DNA from: Rhizobium giardinii bv. giardinii H152
Lineage (GTDB): Bacteria > Pseudomonadota > Alphaproteobacteria > Rhizobiales > Rhizobiaceae
Direction of reading: 5' to 3'
NCBI RefSeq assembly: GCF_000379605.1
Contig: NZ_KB902613.1
Location: forward strand, 62,001-126,000
Length of the DNA stretch: 64,000 bases
In this document: positions 36,322-46,831 of the stretch, one piece after another
Position numbering within the stretch: position 1 is the stretch's first letter
How the letters are laid out: every line of letters starts with the position of its first letter
Made by a program: the position numbers and the translations under genes
Notes under the pieces: generated by a model
Told to the model about the DNA's origin: nothing
Databases searched by the model: none
What the model saw: the letters and a program-made list of their open reading frames with translations, nothing else

Positions 36322-37026
36322 TCAGATCAGCCCCTTGCGAATGGCGGTCGAGACCAGGTGCATTGTATTCTTGGCTTCGAGATGCTTGCTCGCCGTTCGA
36401 AGCTTTACCCGCACGCTGTTGTATGTGACGTTCTCGAGATCTGCCACGTCCTGCTTCGTCTTGCCTTCGGAGAGCCAGTAAAGATAGTTGGCTGCCGTGG
36501 AATCGAAGAATTCAGGCTGCGGAAGGGTCGGCGCCAGATCGGTAAAGCTGATGCGGGCATGCAATTGCCCGACCGCCGCGGCCGCGGCCAACGGGTCCAA
36601 CCCGTGTTTCAATTCGCTCTCCGGCTTTCCCGAGGCAAGCGTGAACATCGCAAGCGTGCCATGTGCGGCTCTGATGGGGATGGTCACCCCCGAGCGGATG
36701 CCGAAATCGGCCGCATGCGCATAGAACGAACGCTCCTCCTTCGATAGCTGTGACCTCTCCGCTTCACCGCTCCAGGTAAAGGCGCCTTTCAGCGCCCTGG
36801 CCCGTCGCACGACAGGATCGATCTCGAAGTAATGCTGTTCGGCATAATGGGATTGCCACGCCGGTCCATAGTTTGAAACAACGTGGGCGTGACTTGAGAG
36901 GATGTTGACATAGGCATAGCCCACAAAGCCAAACTCCTCGGTGAAAGTCGCCAGTCCGTGTTTTATGATCCGTTCATCGCCGGGTATGGCGGCGAGATCG
37001 GTGAGCTTGTCCAGCCATTGTCGCAT
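36322..37026 (-). CDS. traR: Quorum-sensing activator TraR (LuxR family)
   Basis: The 234-residue protein has the full length of Agrobacterium TraR. The autoinducer-contact residues Tyr53, Trp57, Tyr61, Asp70, Trp85 and Thr129 are all at their canonical numbers, and the C-terminal helix-turn-helix (SEGKTKQDVADLENVTYNSV) is intact, so it should be functional. With N-3-oxo-octanoyl-type homoserine lactone it would bind the tra box at 29843-29860. traI, the usual synthase gene, is not in this window. No tra box was seen directly upstream of traR. Confidence 0.95.
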   Translation of the reverse strand: MRQWLDKLTDLAAIPGDERIIKHGLATFTEEFGFVGYAYVNILSSHAHVVSNYGPAWQSHYAEQHYFEIDPVVRRARALKGAFTWSGEAERSQLSKEERSFYAHAADFGIRSGVTIPIRAAHGTLAMFTLASGKPESELKHGLDPLAAAAAVGQLHARISFTDLAPTLPQPEFFDSTAANYLYWLSEGKTKQDVADLENVTYNSVRVKLRTASKHLEAKNTMHLVSTAIRKGLI

Positions 37027-37205
37027 TTAATCTTCTCCTCGAATATTGGGCCGCTCCGGAGTCGGTCTCCGTAAGCCGTCCAAGCTCGGGAATGGGCTTG
37101 CCGGCTCTCGATTGCGGTCCCCGTCACCAACCGTTCGGACAGTGTTCCGTCTCGGCCGCCGGAAGGAAGAGAATTGCGATTGCTTGACTGTTCAGTTCCT
37201 GCATT

Positions 37206-37715
37206 TCAATCGACCCCTGCGGGCAGCGTCTGTGAGACCAGCAAATGGATCAGCGTGAACAACCGACGGGCTGTGTCCTGATCGATCTCCACCTTGGATT
37301 TGAGGCGGTCTATGAGCAGGGCGGACGCTTCGTTGTGGATGGCGCGGCGCCCCATGTCGATGGCTTCCAACCGATCCGGCGGCAGCCGCGCTGTGCCGTT
37401 GGCAAAGCTCTCGCACACGAGCCGGTAGTCCTTCAGCAGCCGGCGAAATGCCGTCAGCGAGAGATGGTGGCACAAAACAGGCGCGCCAGTCTCTGTGGTG
37501 GCGGTCAGCACCAGTCGCCTGTCCACCAATTCAAGGTGCAGCCGGTAGGGACCGCCGCCATGTTCGACCGGCGTAAAACGATTGTTGTCCAAAAGGTCGA
37601 AAATGGCGACAGCCTGCTCGTGGTCCTGTGCTGCATCCGTCCGGCCGCCCAACGGCGGGTCCAGCGAAATTGCCGAAAGGCGAAATCGGGATGGCGTGGA
37701 ATTCATGCAGGTCAT
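37206..37715 (-). CDS. UPF0262 family protein, full length
   Basis: The 169-residue protein has the UPF0262 landmarks EQAVAIFDLLDNNRFTPV, GGPYRLHLELVDRRLVL and [20 protein letters not shown], and a complete C-terminal helical part. The family is widespread in Rhizobiales and of unknown function. The ATG at 37715 has GGGAGG upstream; another ATG three codons on is possible. A second, truncated copy lies at 41519-41827. The gene is between traR and the MFS exporter, all leftward. Confidence 0.87.
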   Translation of the reverse strand: MTCMNSTPSRFRLSAISLDPPLGGRTDAAQDHEQAVAIFDLLDNNRFTPVEHGGGPYRLHLELVDRRLVLTATTETGAPVLCHHLSLTAFRRLLKDYRLVCESFANGTARLPPDRLEAIDMGRRAIHNEASALLIDRLKSKVEIDQDTARRLFTLIHLLVSQTLPAGVD

Positions 37716-37775
37716 CGCGGACGGCCTCCCGGAACAATTTCGACCGCGAGACCGCGTTTCTTCTCAGAACCAAGC

Positions 37776-37999
37776 GACGTGGCTGCCGCCGGAACGGGTC
37801 CGACGACAGCCACTTTGCCCTGGGAGGCTGGGCAAAAGAAAAATCTATGCGAAATGCTCGTTTCCCAAATCCGAAGCGCAAACCGGGGACGGCGGTCTCC
37901 CGCGAGTGTCATCCAGGCGATCGCACGATTGCAAACCGAAGAAAAAGCGGCTGCCGTCGGGACCTGTTCGACGGCAGCCAAGTGACCCTGCGAGGCTGG
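37776..37999. repeat. Pair of imperfect direct repeats, each containing a hairpin
   Basis: Two copies of a roughly 52-base unit lie at about 37779-37831 and 37947-37999. Both read GGCTGCCG...CAGCCA...GACCCTG/GCCCTG...GAGGCTGG. In the second, GGCTGCCGTCG (37949-37959) and CGACGGCAGCC (37969-37979) form a perfect 11-pair hairpin with a 9-base loop; the first has a weaker form of the same hairpin. The surrounding 37716-38143 stretch holds no convincing gene. This resembles REP/palindromic mosaic elements of rhizobia, though I cannot assign a named family. Confidence 0.55.
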
Positions 38000-38143
38000 A
38001 GTAAATGCCATTCGCAGGCCGGGAACTTTCTCAGATCGAAGCTGACGCCAGTCAAACGTCGAGGTTTCAGCAACCCCGCCGCTTGCGCGCACAGGCTGCA
38101 GATACTGGCGATGTTTGATGTTCTGCCACATCTCAAACGCTCC

Positions 38144-39787
38144 TCAGGGACGCGAGACGCGGGTTATCGGCTGGCTGCGTGCGCGAGACGGAGTTGTCCC
38201 TCGTTCGATCGCCAGCACGGTCTCAGGCGCGCCGGCTCCGTTGTGGAAGGCGGCAAGCCGCTCGCCGAGCTCTTTATCGCTTGGCGATAACCGATGGTTC
38301 AGGCGAAGATAGTCCGTCCATGTCGGCGTCCGGAACGTCTCCGTCCAAAGATTGGGGACCAGCAGGTTGCGCTGGAGCGTCCAGTTGCGCGCTCCCGCCC
38401 GACTCTGGATACGCCGCCGCTCGCGCATGCACCCGAGGAAATCCTCGAGGTCGTGCTCGCCAATGGCGTATTCGACTTTGACGACGATAGGTCCGCTTCT
38501 CGGCGTCAAGTCGAGTGCGAGCGACGGCGGTACGAACTCCGACGCTTCTTTCTCGGGTTCTTCCCAAAACTCGATTGGCAGCACGAATGCTGCGGCGGCC
38601 ACGAGGAGCAGGACCGCGGCCGCGCTCTCGAAAGCCATGGTCAGCGAGTAGTTCTGCGCGACAGCGCCCCAGATCCAGCTGCCGGCAGCCATTCCGCCGT
38701 AGGAGAGGGCGTAGTAGATCGAAAGCGTCCGCCCAACGACCCATCTCGGGCTCGACAGCTGGATCGCAACGTCAACGCCGGTCCAGGTCAGCAGCCATCC
38801 CGCGCCACCGATGGCCAGCGCAAGCGCCGCAATAGGGATCGACGTCGTCAGCGGAAGCAGAAAGCAGCATAGGGCGCAGGCGACGGATGCAAGTGCGATC
38901 AGCCGGTCCTGAGGCACGACCCGTCTGAGAAAACTGCTGCTGAGACCGGCGGAAAAGGCACCCACGCCGAAAGCGGCCAGCAGCGCGCCGTAAACGATCG
39001 GCCCGCCCGCCAGATGATCCCGGACGATCAGCGGCAGCAGCGCGAGGACGGAAATGCTCGCCACGCCGAACAACGTCCCGCGCACAATAGCCGCTTTGAT
39101 TTCCGAGGACATCGCGGTAAAGCGCAGCCCATCCTGAATGGCCGTAACCACGCGCTCGCGTGGCAGCGAGGACGAGCGCACGTGCCATTTCGAGCGCGAG
39201 ATCGCGGCAAGCGGCACCAGATCGCTCATCGCCGCCAGGACGAAAGCGGCAAGGGGGCCGAAGAAGGCCAGGATGGCGCCGCCAATGGCCGGGCCGGTGC
39301 TTCGAACGATGTTGTAGCCGACCGACATCAGCGTCACCGCCGCCGGGATGTCGCGCTTGTCCAGAATGTCGCCGACAGAGGCGTGCCAGGCCGGGTCGTT
39401 CAAGGCAAAGCCGCAGCCGGCGAGGAAGCCCAATCCCAGGATCAGCCATGGACTGATAAGGCCCAATGCAACGGAGATCGCCAGTGTAAGCGAAGCCAGA
39501 GCGATCAGGAAGTGTCCGGCGAGCATAACGCCTCGCCGGCTAAAGCTGTCGGCAATGGCTCCGGCGAGGATGGACAGGAAGAATGCGGGCAGCGTCGACG
39601 AGGCCTGTACAAGCGCGACCATAAGGTCGGAAGCCGAAATCGTGGCCATCAGCCAACTGATCGCGGTTGTCTGGATGAGCCATCCAAGGCTGGAGATCTG
39701 GGTCGCCGTCCAGATGACGCGAAACGCCCGGTTCCGGAGAGGAGCCAGGGTCGTCGAAACGGCTGAATGCTGATCTTCACGCTGCAT
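38144..39787 (-). CDS. MFS exporter with C-terminal extension
   Basis: The 547-residue protein has about 12 hydrophobic segments over residues 20-410 and matches the MFS_3/EntS-like exporter family (LAGAIADSFSRRGVMLAGH is its loop 2-3 motif; NDPAWHASVGDI is another family signature). An extra C-terminal cytosolic portion of about 130 residues (GPIVVKVEYAIGEHDLEDFL, then RNWTLQRNLLVPNLWTETF) resembles the ferredoxin-like tail carried by a subgroup of these transporters. The substrate is unknown, probably export of a small molecule. It is the next gene after gdhA on the strand, with a palindrome (39928-39940) in the gap. Confidence 0.85.
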   Translation of the reverse strand: MQREDQHSAVSTTLAPLRNRAFRVIWTATQISSLGWLIQTTAISWLMATISASDLMVALVQASSTLPAFFLSILAGAIADSFSRRGVMLAGHFLIALASLTLAISVALGLISPWLILGLGFLAGCGFALNDPAWHASVGDILDKRDIPAAVTLMSVGYNIVRSTGPAIGGAILAFFGPLAAFVLAAMSDLVPLAAISRSKWHVRSSSLPRERVVTAIQDGLRFTAMSSEIKAAIVRGTLFGVASISVLALLPLIVRDHLAGGPIVYGALLAAFGVGAFSAGLSSSFLRRVVPQDRLIALASVACALCCFLLPLTTSIPIAALALAIGGAGWLLTWTGVDVAIQLSSPRWVVGRTLSIYYALSYGGMAAGSWIWGAVAQNYSLTMAFESAAAVLLLVAAAAFVLPIEFWEEPEKEASEFVPPSLALDLTPRSGPIVVKVEYAIGEHDLEDFLGCMRERRRIQSRAGARNWTLQRNLLVPNLWTETFRTPTWTDYLRLNHRLSPSDKELGERLAAFHNGAGAPETVLAIERGTTPSRARSQPITRVSRP

Positions 39788-39927
39788 TTCTTCTTGTCTT
39801 TCTCAAGCTCCTAACGCGTTGCTGCGACGCAGCAGAATATCTGGTACCGAAGGACGGATTTCGCCGTTATGCAGCTAGCCGATGCAGGAAACCGGCGTTA
39901 ACGACGCAGCAGGCGAGTTATCTAGAC

Positions 39928-39940
39928 GTTATGTCATAAC
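39928..39940. promoter_or_regulatory. Palindromic operator-like site upstream of the MFS gene
   Basis: GTTATG and CATAAC form a perfect inverted repeat around a single T, and an ATGT-CATA-ACAT palindrome overlaps it. It is 140 bases upstream of the MFS start in a locally A+T-rich stretch suited to a promoter. The form is that of a GntR-type operator, but no regulator gene is adjacent. Confidence 0.4.
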
Positions 39941-39972
39941 ATATCGCATAAGATAGCTTTGGAACGGAGAAG

Positions 39973-41418
39973 TCATATCCCTATCGCTTCGTAAGCGTCA
40001 GCGATCTGCCGGATTGACGCGACGTATGCGGCGGTTCGGTAATCACCGAGCTCCGGTTGCTGTTCGATGAGGTCGGCGATGCGACCCCAGGTGCTGCGCA
40101 TGACGTCTTCCAGTCCGGAACGAACGAGATCGATTTCAGCGCCGCCTTCGAGGAACTCATCGCGAATATCGGCGGGGAATTCCTTGCCGGTCATGCGTTC
40201 AAGCGCTGCGGCAATCGTCTGGTTGCGCCGCTCGCGCCGGCGCCGCTCCATCAGGCCGAAGGGGATATGCGTCAGGTTCTTCACCCACTCGAAGTAGCTG
40301 ACGACGACACCGCCGGCATTGACGTAAAGATCCGGAAGGATTGTGATCCCACGAGTGCGCAGAAACTTGTCGGCCTCGAAGGTTACAGGTCCGTTGGCCG
40401 CTTCGACGACAAGGTTTGCCTTGATGCGCTCTGCATTGCCTGCATGGATGGCATTTTCCATTGCCGCTGGAATGAGAACGTCGCACGGCTGCTCGATGCC
40501 CGTCATGTCACCAAGGAACGAGGCAGCACCCTCGAAGCCGAGAATGCTGCCTGTCTTGATCTGATGCTGCTTCAGCGCCTCGATCGCCAGGCCATCGGCA
40601 TTGGCGACATAGCCGTCGCGTTCTGCAACGATCGTCACCCGGGCGCCGTCCTCTTCGGAGAGGAACTTTGCTGCGTGGTAGCCGACATTGCCGAAGCCCT
40701 GAACGATGACCGCAGCACCCTTCAGGTCACGCTTGCCGTTCAGCCCGGCAGTGCGCGGATCGCGGAGATAGCTCTGGATGGCGAACTGGACGCCCCGACC
40801 AGTCGCTTCGGTCCGGCCGGCAATACCGCCCTTCGACAGCGGCTTGCCGGTGACGCAGGCGCGGGCATTGATGACATCGGTCGGATTGGCGCGACGGAAC
40901 TCGTCCATCATCCAGGCCATTTCCCGTTCGCCCGTGCCGATGTCGGGAGCCGGGACGTTGACGCCGGGGCCGATCAGGCCACGTTTGTTGAGTTCCTGGG
41001 TGAAGCGGCGCGTGATGCGCTCGAGCTCCTGCGGCGTCCATTCACGCGGATCGATCTTCAGGGCGCCCTTCGAGCCGCCGAACGGCACATCGACCAGCGA
41101 GCATTTGAGTGTCATCAGGGCTGCCAGCGCCTCGACTTCTTCGGCATCGGCATTCGACGCATAGCGAATGCCGCCCTTCACCGGCTCGCAGTGTTCACTA
41201 TGAACCGACCGCCAGCCGATGAAGCTGTACATACGGCCGCGCAAGCGGACGCCGAACCGAACCGTATAGGTCGAGTTGCACTGCATGATCCGCTCCGACA
41301 GGCCTGCCGGCAGATCGAGGAACGTCATCGCATGGCGGAAGTTCTGGTCAACGCTTTCGAGAAAGCCTGCGGAACTTGTCTGTCCGACGTGTGCTTCGCG
41401 TTGTGGTATTGCATTCAC
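39973..41418 (-). CDS. gdhA: Glu/Leu/Phe/Val dehydrogenase, probable glutamate dehydrogenase (intact copy)
   Basis: The 481-residue enzyme has the family's substrate-site segments GGIRYASNADAEEVEALAAL and VPFGGSKGALKIDP and the Rossmann motif VQGFGNVGYHAAKFL. It would interconvert glutamate and 2-oxoglutarate with NAD(P). The start is supported by AAGGAGAACC upstream. A second, broken copy with very similar sequence lies at 60885-62292 in the same orientation; similarity includes the ribosome binding site but ends a few dozen bases upstream. Upstream lies a truncated UPF0262 gene, where the other copy has an aldehyde dehydrogenase. Confidence 0.92.
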   Translation of the reverse strand: MNAIPQREAHVGQTSSAGFLESVDQNFRHAMTFLDLPAGLSERIMQCNSTYTVRFGVRLRGRMYSFIGWRSVHSEHCEPVKGGIRYASNADAEEVEALAALMTLKCSLVDVPFGGSKGALKIDPREWTPQELERITRRFTQELNKRGLIGPGVNVPAPDIGTGEREMAWMMDEFRRANPTDVINARACVTGKPLSKGGIAGRTEATGRGVQFAIQSYLRDPRTAGLNGKRDLKGAAVIVQGFGNVGYHAAKFLSEEDGARVTIVAERDGYVANADGLAIEALKQHQIKTGSILGFEGAASFLGDMTGIEQPCDVLIPAAMENAIHAGNAERIKANLVVEAANGPVTFEADKFLRTRGITILPDLYVNAGGVVVSYFEWVKNLTHIPFGLMERRRRERRNQTIAAALERMTGKEFPADIRDEFLEGGAEIDLVRSGLEDVMRSTWGRIADLIEQQPELGDYRTAAYVASIRQIADAYEAIGI

Positions 41419-41518
41419 TGTGGGTTCTCCTTGTTCGATTGTGTTGGCGCCGCATGCTGTCTCAGCTCAACAAAATTCGCTGATCGGCATTGCGCACGAG
41501 CAGCGCAGCGTAAACAGA

Positions 41519-41826
41519 CTAACTCTCGCAGATGCGGGTGTAGTCTTTGAGCAATCGGCGGAAGGGCGTGAGCGACAGGTAGTGGCTGACGACATGCTCG
41601 CCCTCGTCATCAGCCACATCCAAAGCCAGGCGCCCATCAACCGCTTCGATCCGGAGACGATAAGGGCCGCCGTCGTGGTCGACCGGAGTGAATGTATTGG
41701 ATTCCAGCAGGTCGATGACCGCGAGCGCCTGCTCCCGCTCAATTCTTGCGTCCCGGCCACCGAAGGACCGGTCGAGCGATACGTCGCAAAGACGGTACTC
41801 GGCGGGAGCCATCACACTGCCCTTCA

Positions 41827-41827
<1 letters not shown>
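41519..41827 (-). pseudogene. UPF0262 family protein, C-terminally truncated copy
   Basis: The frame starts at an ATG that overlaps the thiolase stop (TAATG at 41825-41829) and encodes 102 residues. It contains [18 protein letters not shown] and [21 protein letters not shown], then stops at TAG where the full copy (37206-37715) continues for about 65 more residues. The missing part corresponds to the C-terminal helical region. The break lies about 100 bases from the gdhA start, so it probably marks a recombination joint. It could still make a short protein. Confidence 0.75.
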
Positions 41828-43009
<1,182 letters not shown>

Positions 43010-43081
43010 GGTGGTCTCCTCTATGGTCCTGCGAAACTGGCAGAGTTTGGCTCCAGCTACTTCGCAAAGAAGCGCCGGTTC

Positions 43082-43711
43082 TCAGTTGACAATGGTCGCC
43101 TCGGTGGCGCTGCGGATCTCGCCGTCGGTGACATCGTCGGCAAGCTCGACCAGCTTCAGTCCGCCCTCGACGACGTCGAGCACACCAAGATTGGTGATGA
43201 TCCGGTCGACGACGCTTTGTCCGGTCAGCGGCAGGGTGCAGGCCTTCAGCACCTTGGATTCGCCGACCTTGTTGGTGTGGTCCATGACGACCACCACCCG
43301 CTTGACGCCGGCAACCAGATCCATCGCCCCGCCCATGCCCTTGACGAGCTTGCCGGGGATCATCCAGTTGGCGAGGTCGCCGTTCTCCGCCACTTCCATG
43401 GCGCCGAGGATCGCCATGGCGATCTTGCCGCCGCGGATCATCGCGAAGCTCTGCGCGGAATCGAAGAAGGCTGAATGCGGCAGTGCCGTCACCGTCTGCT
43501 TGCCGGCATTGATGAGATCGGCATCGATCTCACCTTCAGTGGGAAAGGGGCCGATGCCGAGCAGGCCGTTCTCCGACTGCAGCGTCACATGGACGCCTTC
43601 GGGGATATAGTTGGCGACCAGCGTCGGAATGCCGATACCGAGATTGACGTACGTTCCGTCTTCGAGTTCGCGGGCTGCCCGCGCCGCCATCTGGTTTCTG
43701 TCCCAGGCCAT
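43082..43711 (-). CDS. scoB: 3-oxoacid CoA-transferase subunit B
   Basis: A 209-residue beta subunit with the family's [16 protein letters not shown] and catalytic Glu in [14 protein letters not shown], followed by [15 protein letters not shown]. With subunit A it moves CoA from succinyl-CoA or acetyl-CoA onto acetoacetate or a similar 3-oxoacid. It follows subunit A by 18 bases and precedes the thiolase by 72 bases, the standard acetoacetate-utilisation order. Confidence 0.93.
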   Translation of the reverse strand: MAWDRNQMAARAARELEDGTYVNLGIGIPTLVANYIPEGVHVTLQSENGLLGIGPFPTEGEIDADLINAGKQTVTALPHSAFFDSAQSFAMIRGGKIAMAILGAMEVAENGDLANWMIPGKLVKGMGGAMDLVAGVKRVVVVMDHTNKVGESKVLKACTLPLTGQSVVDRIITNLGVLDVVEGGLKLVELADDVTDGEIRSATEATIVN

Positions 43712-43729
43712 GTCTCTTCCCCCCTGCCC

Positions 43730-44428
43730 CTATGCCGCCGCGCGCGTGGTGCGCTGTTCGATGCGTTTTTCGTGCTGACCCTGGATCAGGCGATGCACGT
43801 AAATTCCAGGTACGTGGATATGGTCGGGATCGAGGCTGCCGACCGGCACGATCTGCTCGACTTCGGCGACGCAGATCTTGCCGCAGGTGGCGGCGGGCGG
43901 GTTGAAGTTGCGGGCCGTCTTGCGGAAGACGAGATTGCCCGAGGTATCCGCCTTCCAGGCCTTGACGATCGACAGATCGGCGACGATGCCGGTCTCGAGA
44001 ACGAAGGTCTCGCCGTTGAAGGTCTTCGTCTCCTTGCCCTCGGCAACCACCGTGCCGACGCCCGTCTTGGTATAGAAGCCGGCAATGCCGGCGCCGCCGG
44101 CGCGCATCCGCTCGGCCAGCGTTCCTTGCGGGTTGAACTCGAGCTCCAGTTCGCCGCTCAGATATTGCCGCATGAACTCGGCGTTCTCACCGACATAGGA
44201 CGAGATCATCTTCCTGATCTGCTTGGTCTTCAGCAGCACGCCGAGGCCGAAGTCGTCGACGCCGCAATTGTTCGAGGCGATCGTCAGGTCTTTGGTGCCA
44301 GCCCCGCGGATCGCGTCGATCAACAGTTCCGGTATCCCGCAAAGCCCGAAACCGCCTGCGGCAATGAACATCCCGTCAAACAGCAATCCCTCAAGGGCCA
44401 ATGCTACCTCGGAAAAGACTTTGTTCAT
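43730..44428 (-). CDS. scoA: 3-oxoacid CoA-transferase subunit A
   Basis: A 232-residue alpha subunit with the glycine-rich [19 protein letters not shown] and [15 protein letters not shown] motifs. The start at 44428 has a strong GGAGGAG ribosome binding site. It heads the leftward operon scoA-scoB-thiolase, with a truncated UPF0262 gene overlapping the last stop. atoD would be an equally valid name for this family member. Confidence 0.93.
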   Translation of the reverse strand: MNKVFSEVALALEGLLFDGMFIAAGGFGLCGIPELLIDAIRGAGTKDLTIASNNCGVDDFGLGVLLKTKQIRKMISSYVGENAEFMRQYLSGELELEFNPQGTLAERMRAGGAGIAGFYTKTGVGTVVAEGKETKTFNGETFVLETGIVADLSIVKAWKADTSGNLVFRKTARNFNPPAATCGKICVAEVEQIVPVGSLDPDHIHVPGIYVHRLIQGQHEKRIEQRTTRAAA

Positions 44429-44741
44429 GTCACTCCTCCAACTGTGAAAACTCTACCGGTGGCCACGCTGAACCGTGGTTGGGCTGGCCTTCTGTTCTGT
44501 GCCTAGAGTGCTACCAAAATGCCGACGCCCGAATTGGTGCTGCTTTCCCAATGACATGTGAATTCTGAGCACATGTCGAAGCGACGAGGTCATGCGGCAG
44601 CGTTCGGTTCGGCCTGTCGGCTTTTTTCCCACGGACAGTTGTTGGGCCGAATCCAGCGTCGGGACTTTGCCGTCACCACAGCGTCCAGGTACCACCCTAA
44701 GGCGACTAAACCTGGCGTCCGATGAAAGGCGGCGACCGAAC
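44429..44741. other. Intergenic region upstream of scoA
   Basis: This 313-base region separates scoA from the M81 peptidase, both leftward. No gene is convincing. Two ACATGT palindromes about 11 bases apart lie near 44551-44575 (ACATGTGAATTC...GCACATGT) and may be part of an operator or promoter for scoA. It is also the join between the CoA-transferase block and the second catabolic island. Confidence 0.4.
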
Positions 44742-46217
44742 TCAGTCATAGTCGACGAACGGATAGGAGGTGGCGGTAGGTGCGTGCCGGTACGGCAGCG
44801 TCGTGAGGTCGGCTGGCCCCCAGTCCGGCGTGTCGACAATGACAATCTCTTCGGCCAGGGGCTCATAAACCGCCCGGAAGTGCGTCTTCGATCGGAGCAC
44901 GATGATGTCAAAGTCCTGCGGGCGCATGCCAAACTGCAAGAATGGGTCCTCATCGACCGCCACGCTCGGCGCAGTGGTGACACTTACAACAATGCCTCCA
45001 ACGTCAAGCAATGCCGTCGGACCCAGGTCAACCTTAAGTCCATGATACATCGGCCCGGAAACGGAATAGCTCATTTCACCTGCAAACTTGACCTTTGCCT
45101 CAACCGCGACCGGCCCGCCCGATCTCGGGGACGAGTGACCACCTAGCTTCAGTTTGATCGTCTTTCCTACGCCAGCTCCGCATGCAGCCGCCGCGCTGTC
45201 GGGGTCCCAAAGAAACGGTACAACTGCGTTCTTGGCACCCTGCCGGATCAATTCCTGCAAAACGTGGGTAGAATCTATCATCCTATCGGCGTGCTCGAGC
45301 AGGACAATTGGCCCGTTTGACGATTGGGCCCGTTGAAGGGCATAGGACACACCCTCTGTCAAATTCCTTACCAATCCAGGCACATGGAGTTCACGACGAG
45401 CGTCATGTATTGACCTGCTAAGGTCGTTTGCCACCCGCTCGGCAAGGCTGCGGTCTCGATCCGCGACGACGACCACGGAGAAACCGCAGTTCGGGACGTC
45501 TGCATATGAGAAGCCCGCAAAAATAGAAACATCCAGCACTCCGGGGGTCGTTTGTGGAAGTTCCACAGAGCGGGCGACGAAGCTCGAAAGCGGTTGTAAA
45601 GTTGTCGCGCTGAAAATACTCGGAACCATAACACCGGGACGCGCGATTGCCGTGACGGGGCTGATCTCTCCCCGCAAAGTCTTCACGAGGCATTCCGCGG
45701 CACGCCGCCCGGTGTCTGCCATGTCAATATGCGGCGAATAGTGATAGCCGAATGCAGCCGTTGCACCCGAGATTGTAGATGCATCCAAATTGCCATGGTA
45801 GTCGAGGGCCAGCATAATAGGAACATCGGGGCCGACCTCGGCCCGAACGAGGAGCAGAAGGTCGCGATCGGGATCGGGTCGCGTCGGAGTCGTGCATGCC
45901 CCATGCAGGTAGAGGAGTACGCCATCCAGCGTCCCACGATGTTCTTTCAGGCCATCAATGATGGCTCGACTGTAGTAGTCGAACGCTTTATCGGAAACAG
46001 GTGCCGTTGCACTGGCTTCGGCGTAAACAATGGGCACCATCGCGATGCCCTCACGCTCACAGACGTCAACGAAGCCGCCCGGTACGGTATTCATTCCGCG
46101 GTGACTTCGTAATATCTCACTTCCGATCCACTCTGAGTGTTTGAAGTCCTCGATTGTCAAAAGGTTAGTCAGGAAACTAACTGATTCGACCCCGAATCCA
46201 GCGATGGCTACTTTCAC
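44742..46217 (-). CDS. M81 family metallopeptidase (MlrC/microcystinase C type)
   Basis: The 491-residue protein starts at a GTG (46217) where the family N-terminus VAIAGFGVES begins. Probable zinc ligands are His105 in LLYLHGACT and Asp139/His141 in LDYHGNLD, with Glu11 in the family's conserved early motif. A C-terminal MlrC domain follows (GGHSSPRSGGPVAVEAKV, and DIIVLRSKTHFRAVYEP). Family members hydrolyse amide bonds of small peptides or modified amino acids; MlrC itself cuts the linear tetrapeptide from microcystin. It is the third gene of a leftward operon behind the aminotransferase and CMD-like genes. The substrate is unknown. Confidence 0.9.
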   Translation of the reverse strand: MKVAIAGFGVESVSFLTNLLTIEDFKHSEWIGSEILRSHRGMNTVPGGFVDVCEREGIAMVPIVYAEASATAPVSDKAFDYYSRAIIDGLKEHRGTLDGVLLYLHGACTTPTRPDPDRDLLLLVRAEVGPDVPIMLALDYHGNLDASTISGATAAFGYHYSPHIDMADTGRRAAECLVKTLRGEISPVTAIARPGVMVPSIFSATTLQPLSSFVARSVELPQTTPGVLDVSIFAGFSYADVPNCGFSVVVVADRDRSLAERVANDLSRSIHDARRELHVPGLVRNLTEGVSYALQRAQSSNGPIVLLEHADRMIDSTHVLQELIRQGAKNAVVPFLWDPDSAAAACGAGVGKTIKLKLGGHSSPRSGGPVAVEAKVKFAGEMSYSVSGPMYHGLKVDLGPTALLDVGGIVVSVTTAPSVAVDEDPFLQFGMRPQDFDIIVLRSKTHFRAVYEPLAEEIVIVDTPDWGPADLTTLPYRHAPTATSYPFVDYD

Positions 46218-46268
46218 GAGTTCAATCCTTCCTCCACGTCGATGGCCAATGCACAACGCAGACTGATT

Positions 46269-46820
46269 TCAGAGGGGCCACTCTTGGAATTCGGCGGCGA
46301 CAGCGCGGTCGATAGGCGTCTCATAGGTCCTCAAGATGAAGCCTAATATTGCGTAGAACCCAACTGTCGCTATCAGGTCGAATACAGCCTTTTGGCCCAC
46401 TGCTGCGGCAAGGGCTGCTTCTATCTCCGGAGGCAGGTATCCTCTGTCAAACAGCGCGTCGACAGCAGATGCAACAAGACCGTCTTCTCCGTCTGGCGAA
46501 TTTCGCATTGCTTGAATTCGCGCGTCTGCAATGCCAAGTGCTCGGGCGCGACTCACATGGTGGATCCACTCATAGTCCGAATCCATACGATGGGCAGATC
46601 TCAAAATCACAAGTTCTGATCGAACGCTACCCAGAGCGCTGTGCTTGACGATGTGTTGGCGTAGCGGGGCCCAGGCTTTTAGCAACGCCGGGTGACGCGC
46701 CATCGTTCGATAGACGTTAAGTGCTCCGGCAAAGCTAGCCTTCATATCGGCGATTTCTGCGGGCCAGTCTTCGTCGGCTAGGGGCGGACAGGGAGATGGC
46801 GTTTTAGGGGAGACATTCAT
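46269..46820 (-). CDS. Carboxymuconolactone decarboxylase-like/AhpD-fold protein
   Basis: A 183-residue helical protein of the CMD/AhpD-like family: ALNVYRTMARHPALLKAW and LGSVRSELVILRSAHRMDSD. The CxxC thiol motif of AhpD is absent, the corresponding stretch reading SAHRMDSDYEWIHH, so a peroxidase role is unlikely; a decarboxylase-like or unknown role is more plausible. It lies 11 bases after the aminotransferase stop in the same operon. Confidence 0.83.
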   Translation of the reverse strand: MNVSPKTPSPCPPLADEDWPAEIADMKASFAGALNVYRTMARHPALLKAWAPLRQHIVKHSALGSVRSELVILRSAHRMDSDYEWIHHVSRARALGIADARIQAMRNSPDGEDGLVASAVDALFDRGYLPPEIEAALAAAVGQKAVFDLIATVGFYAILGFILRTYETPIDRAVAAEFQEWPL

Positions 46821-46831
46821 GACAAATAACC

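Noticed and set aside
44453..44983. Open frame on the minus strand across the scoA upstream region
   Set aside because: It overlaps the end of the M81 gene in another phase and has an unusual Ser/Arg-rich composition; treated as non-coding.
46269..46820. CMD-like protein as an AhpD alkylhydroperoxidase
   Set aside because: The CxxC active-site motif is absent.
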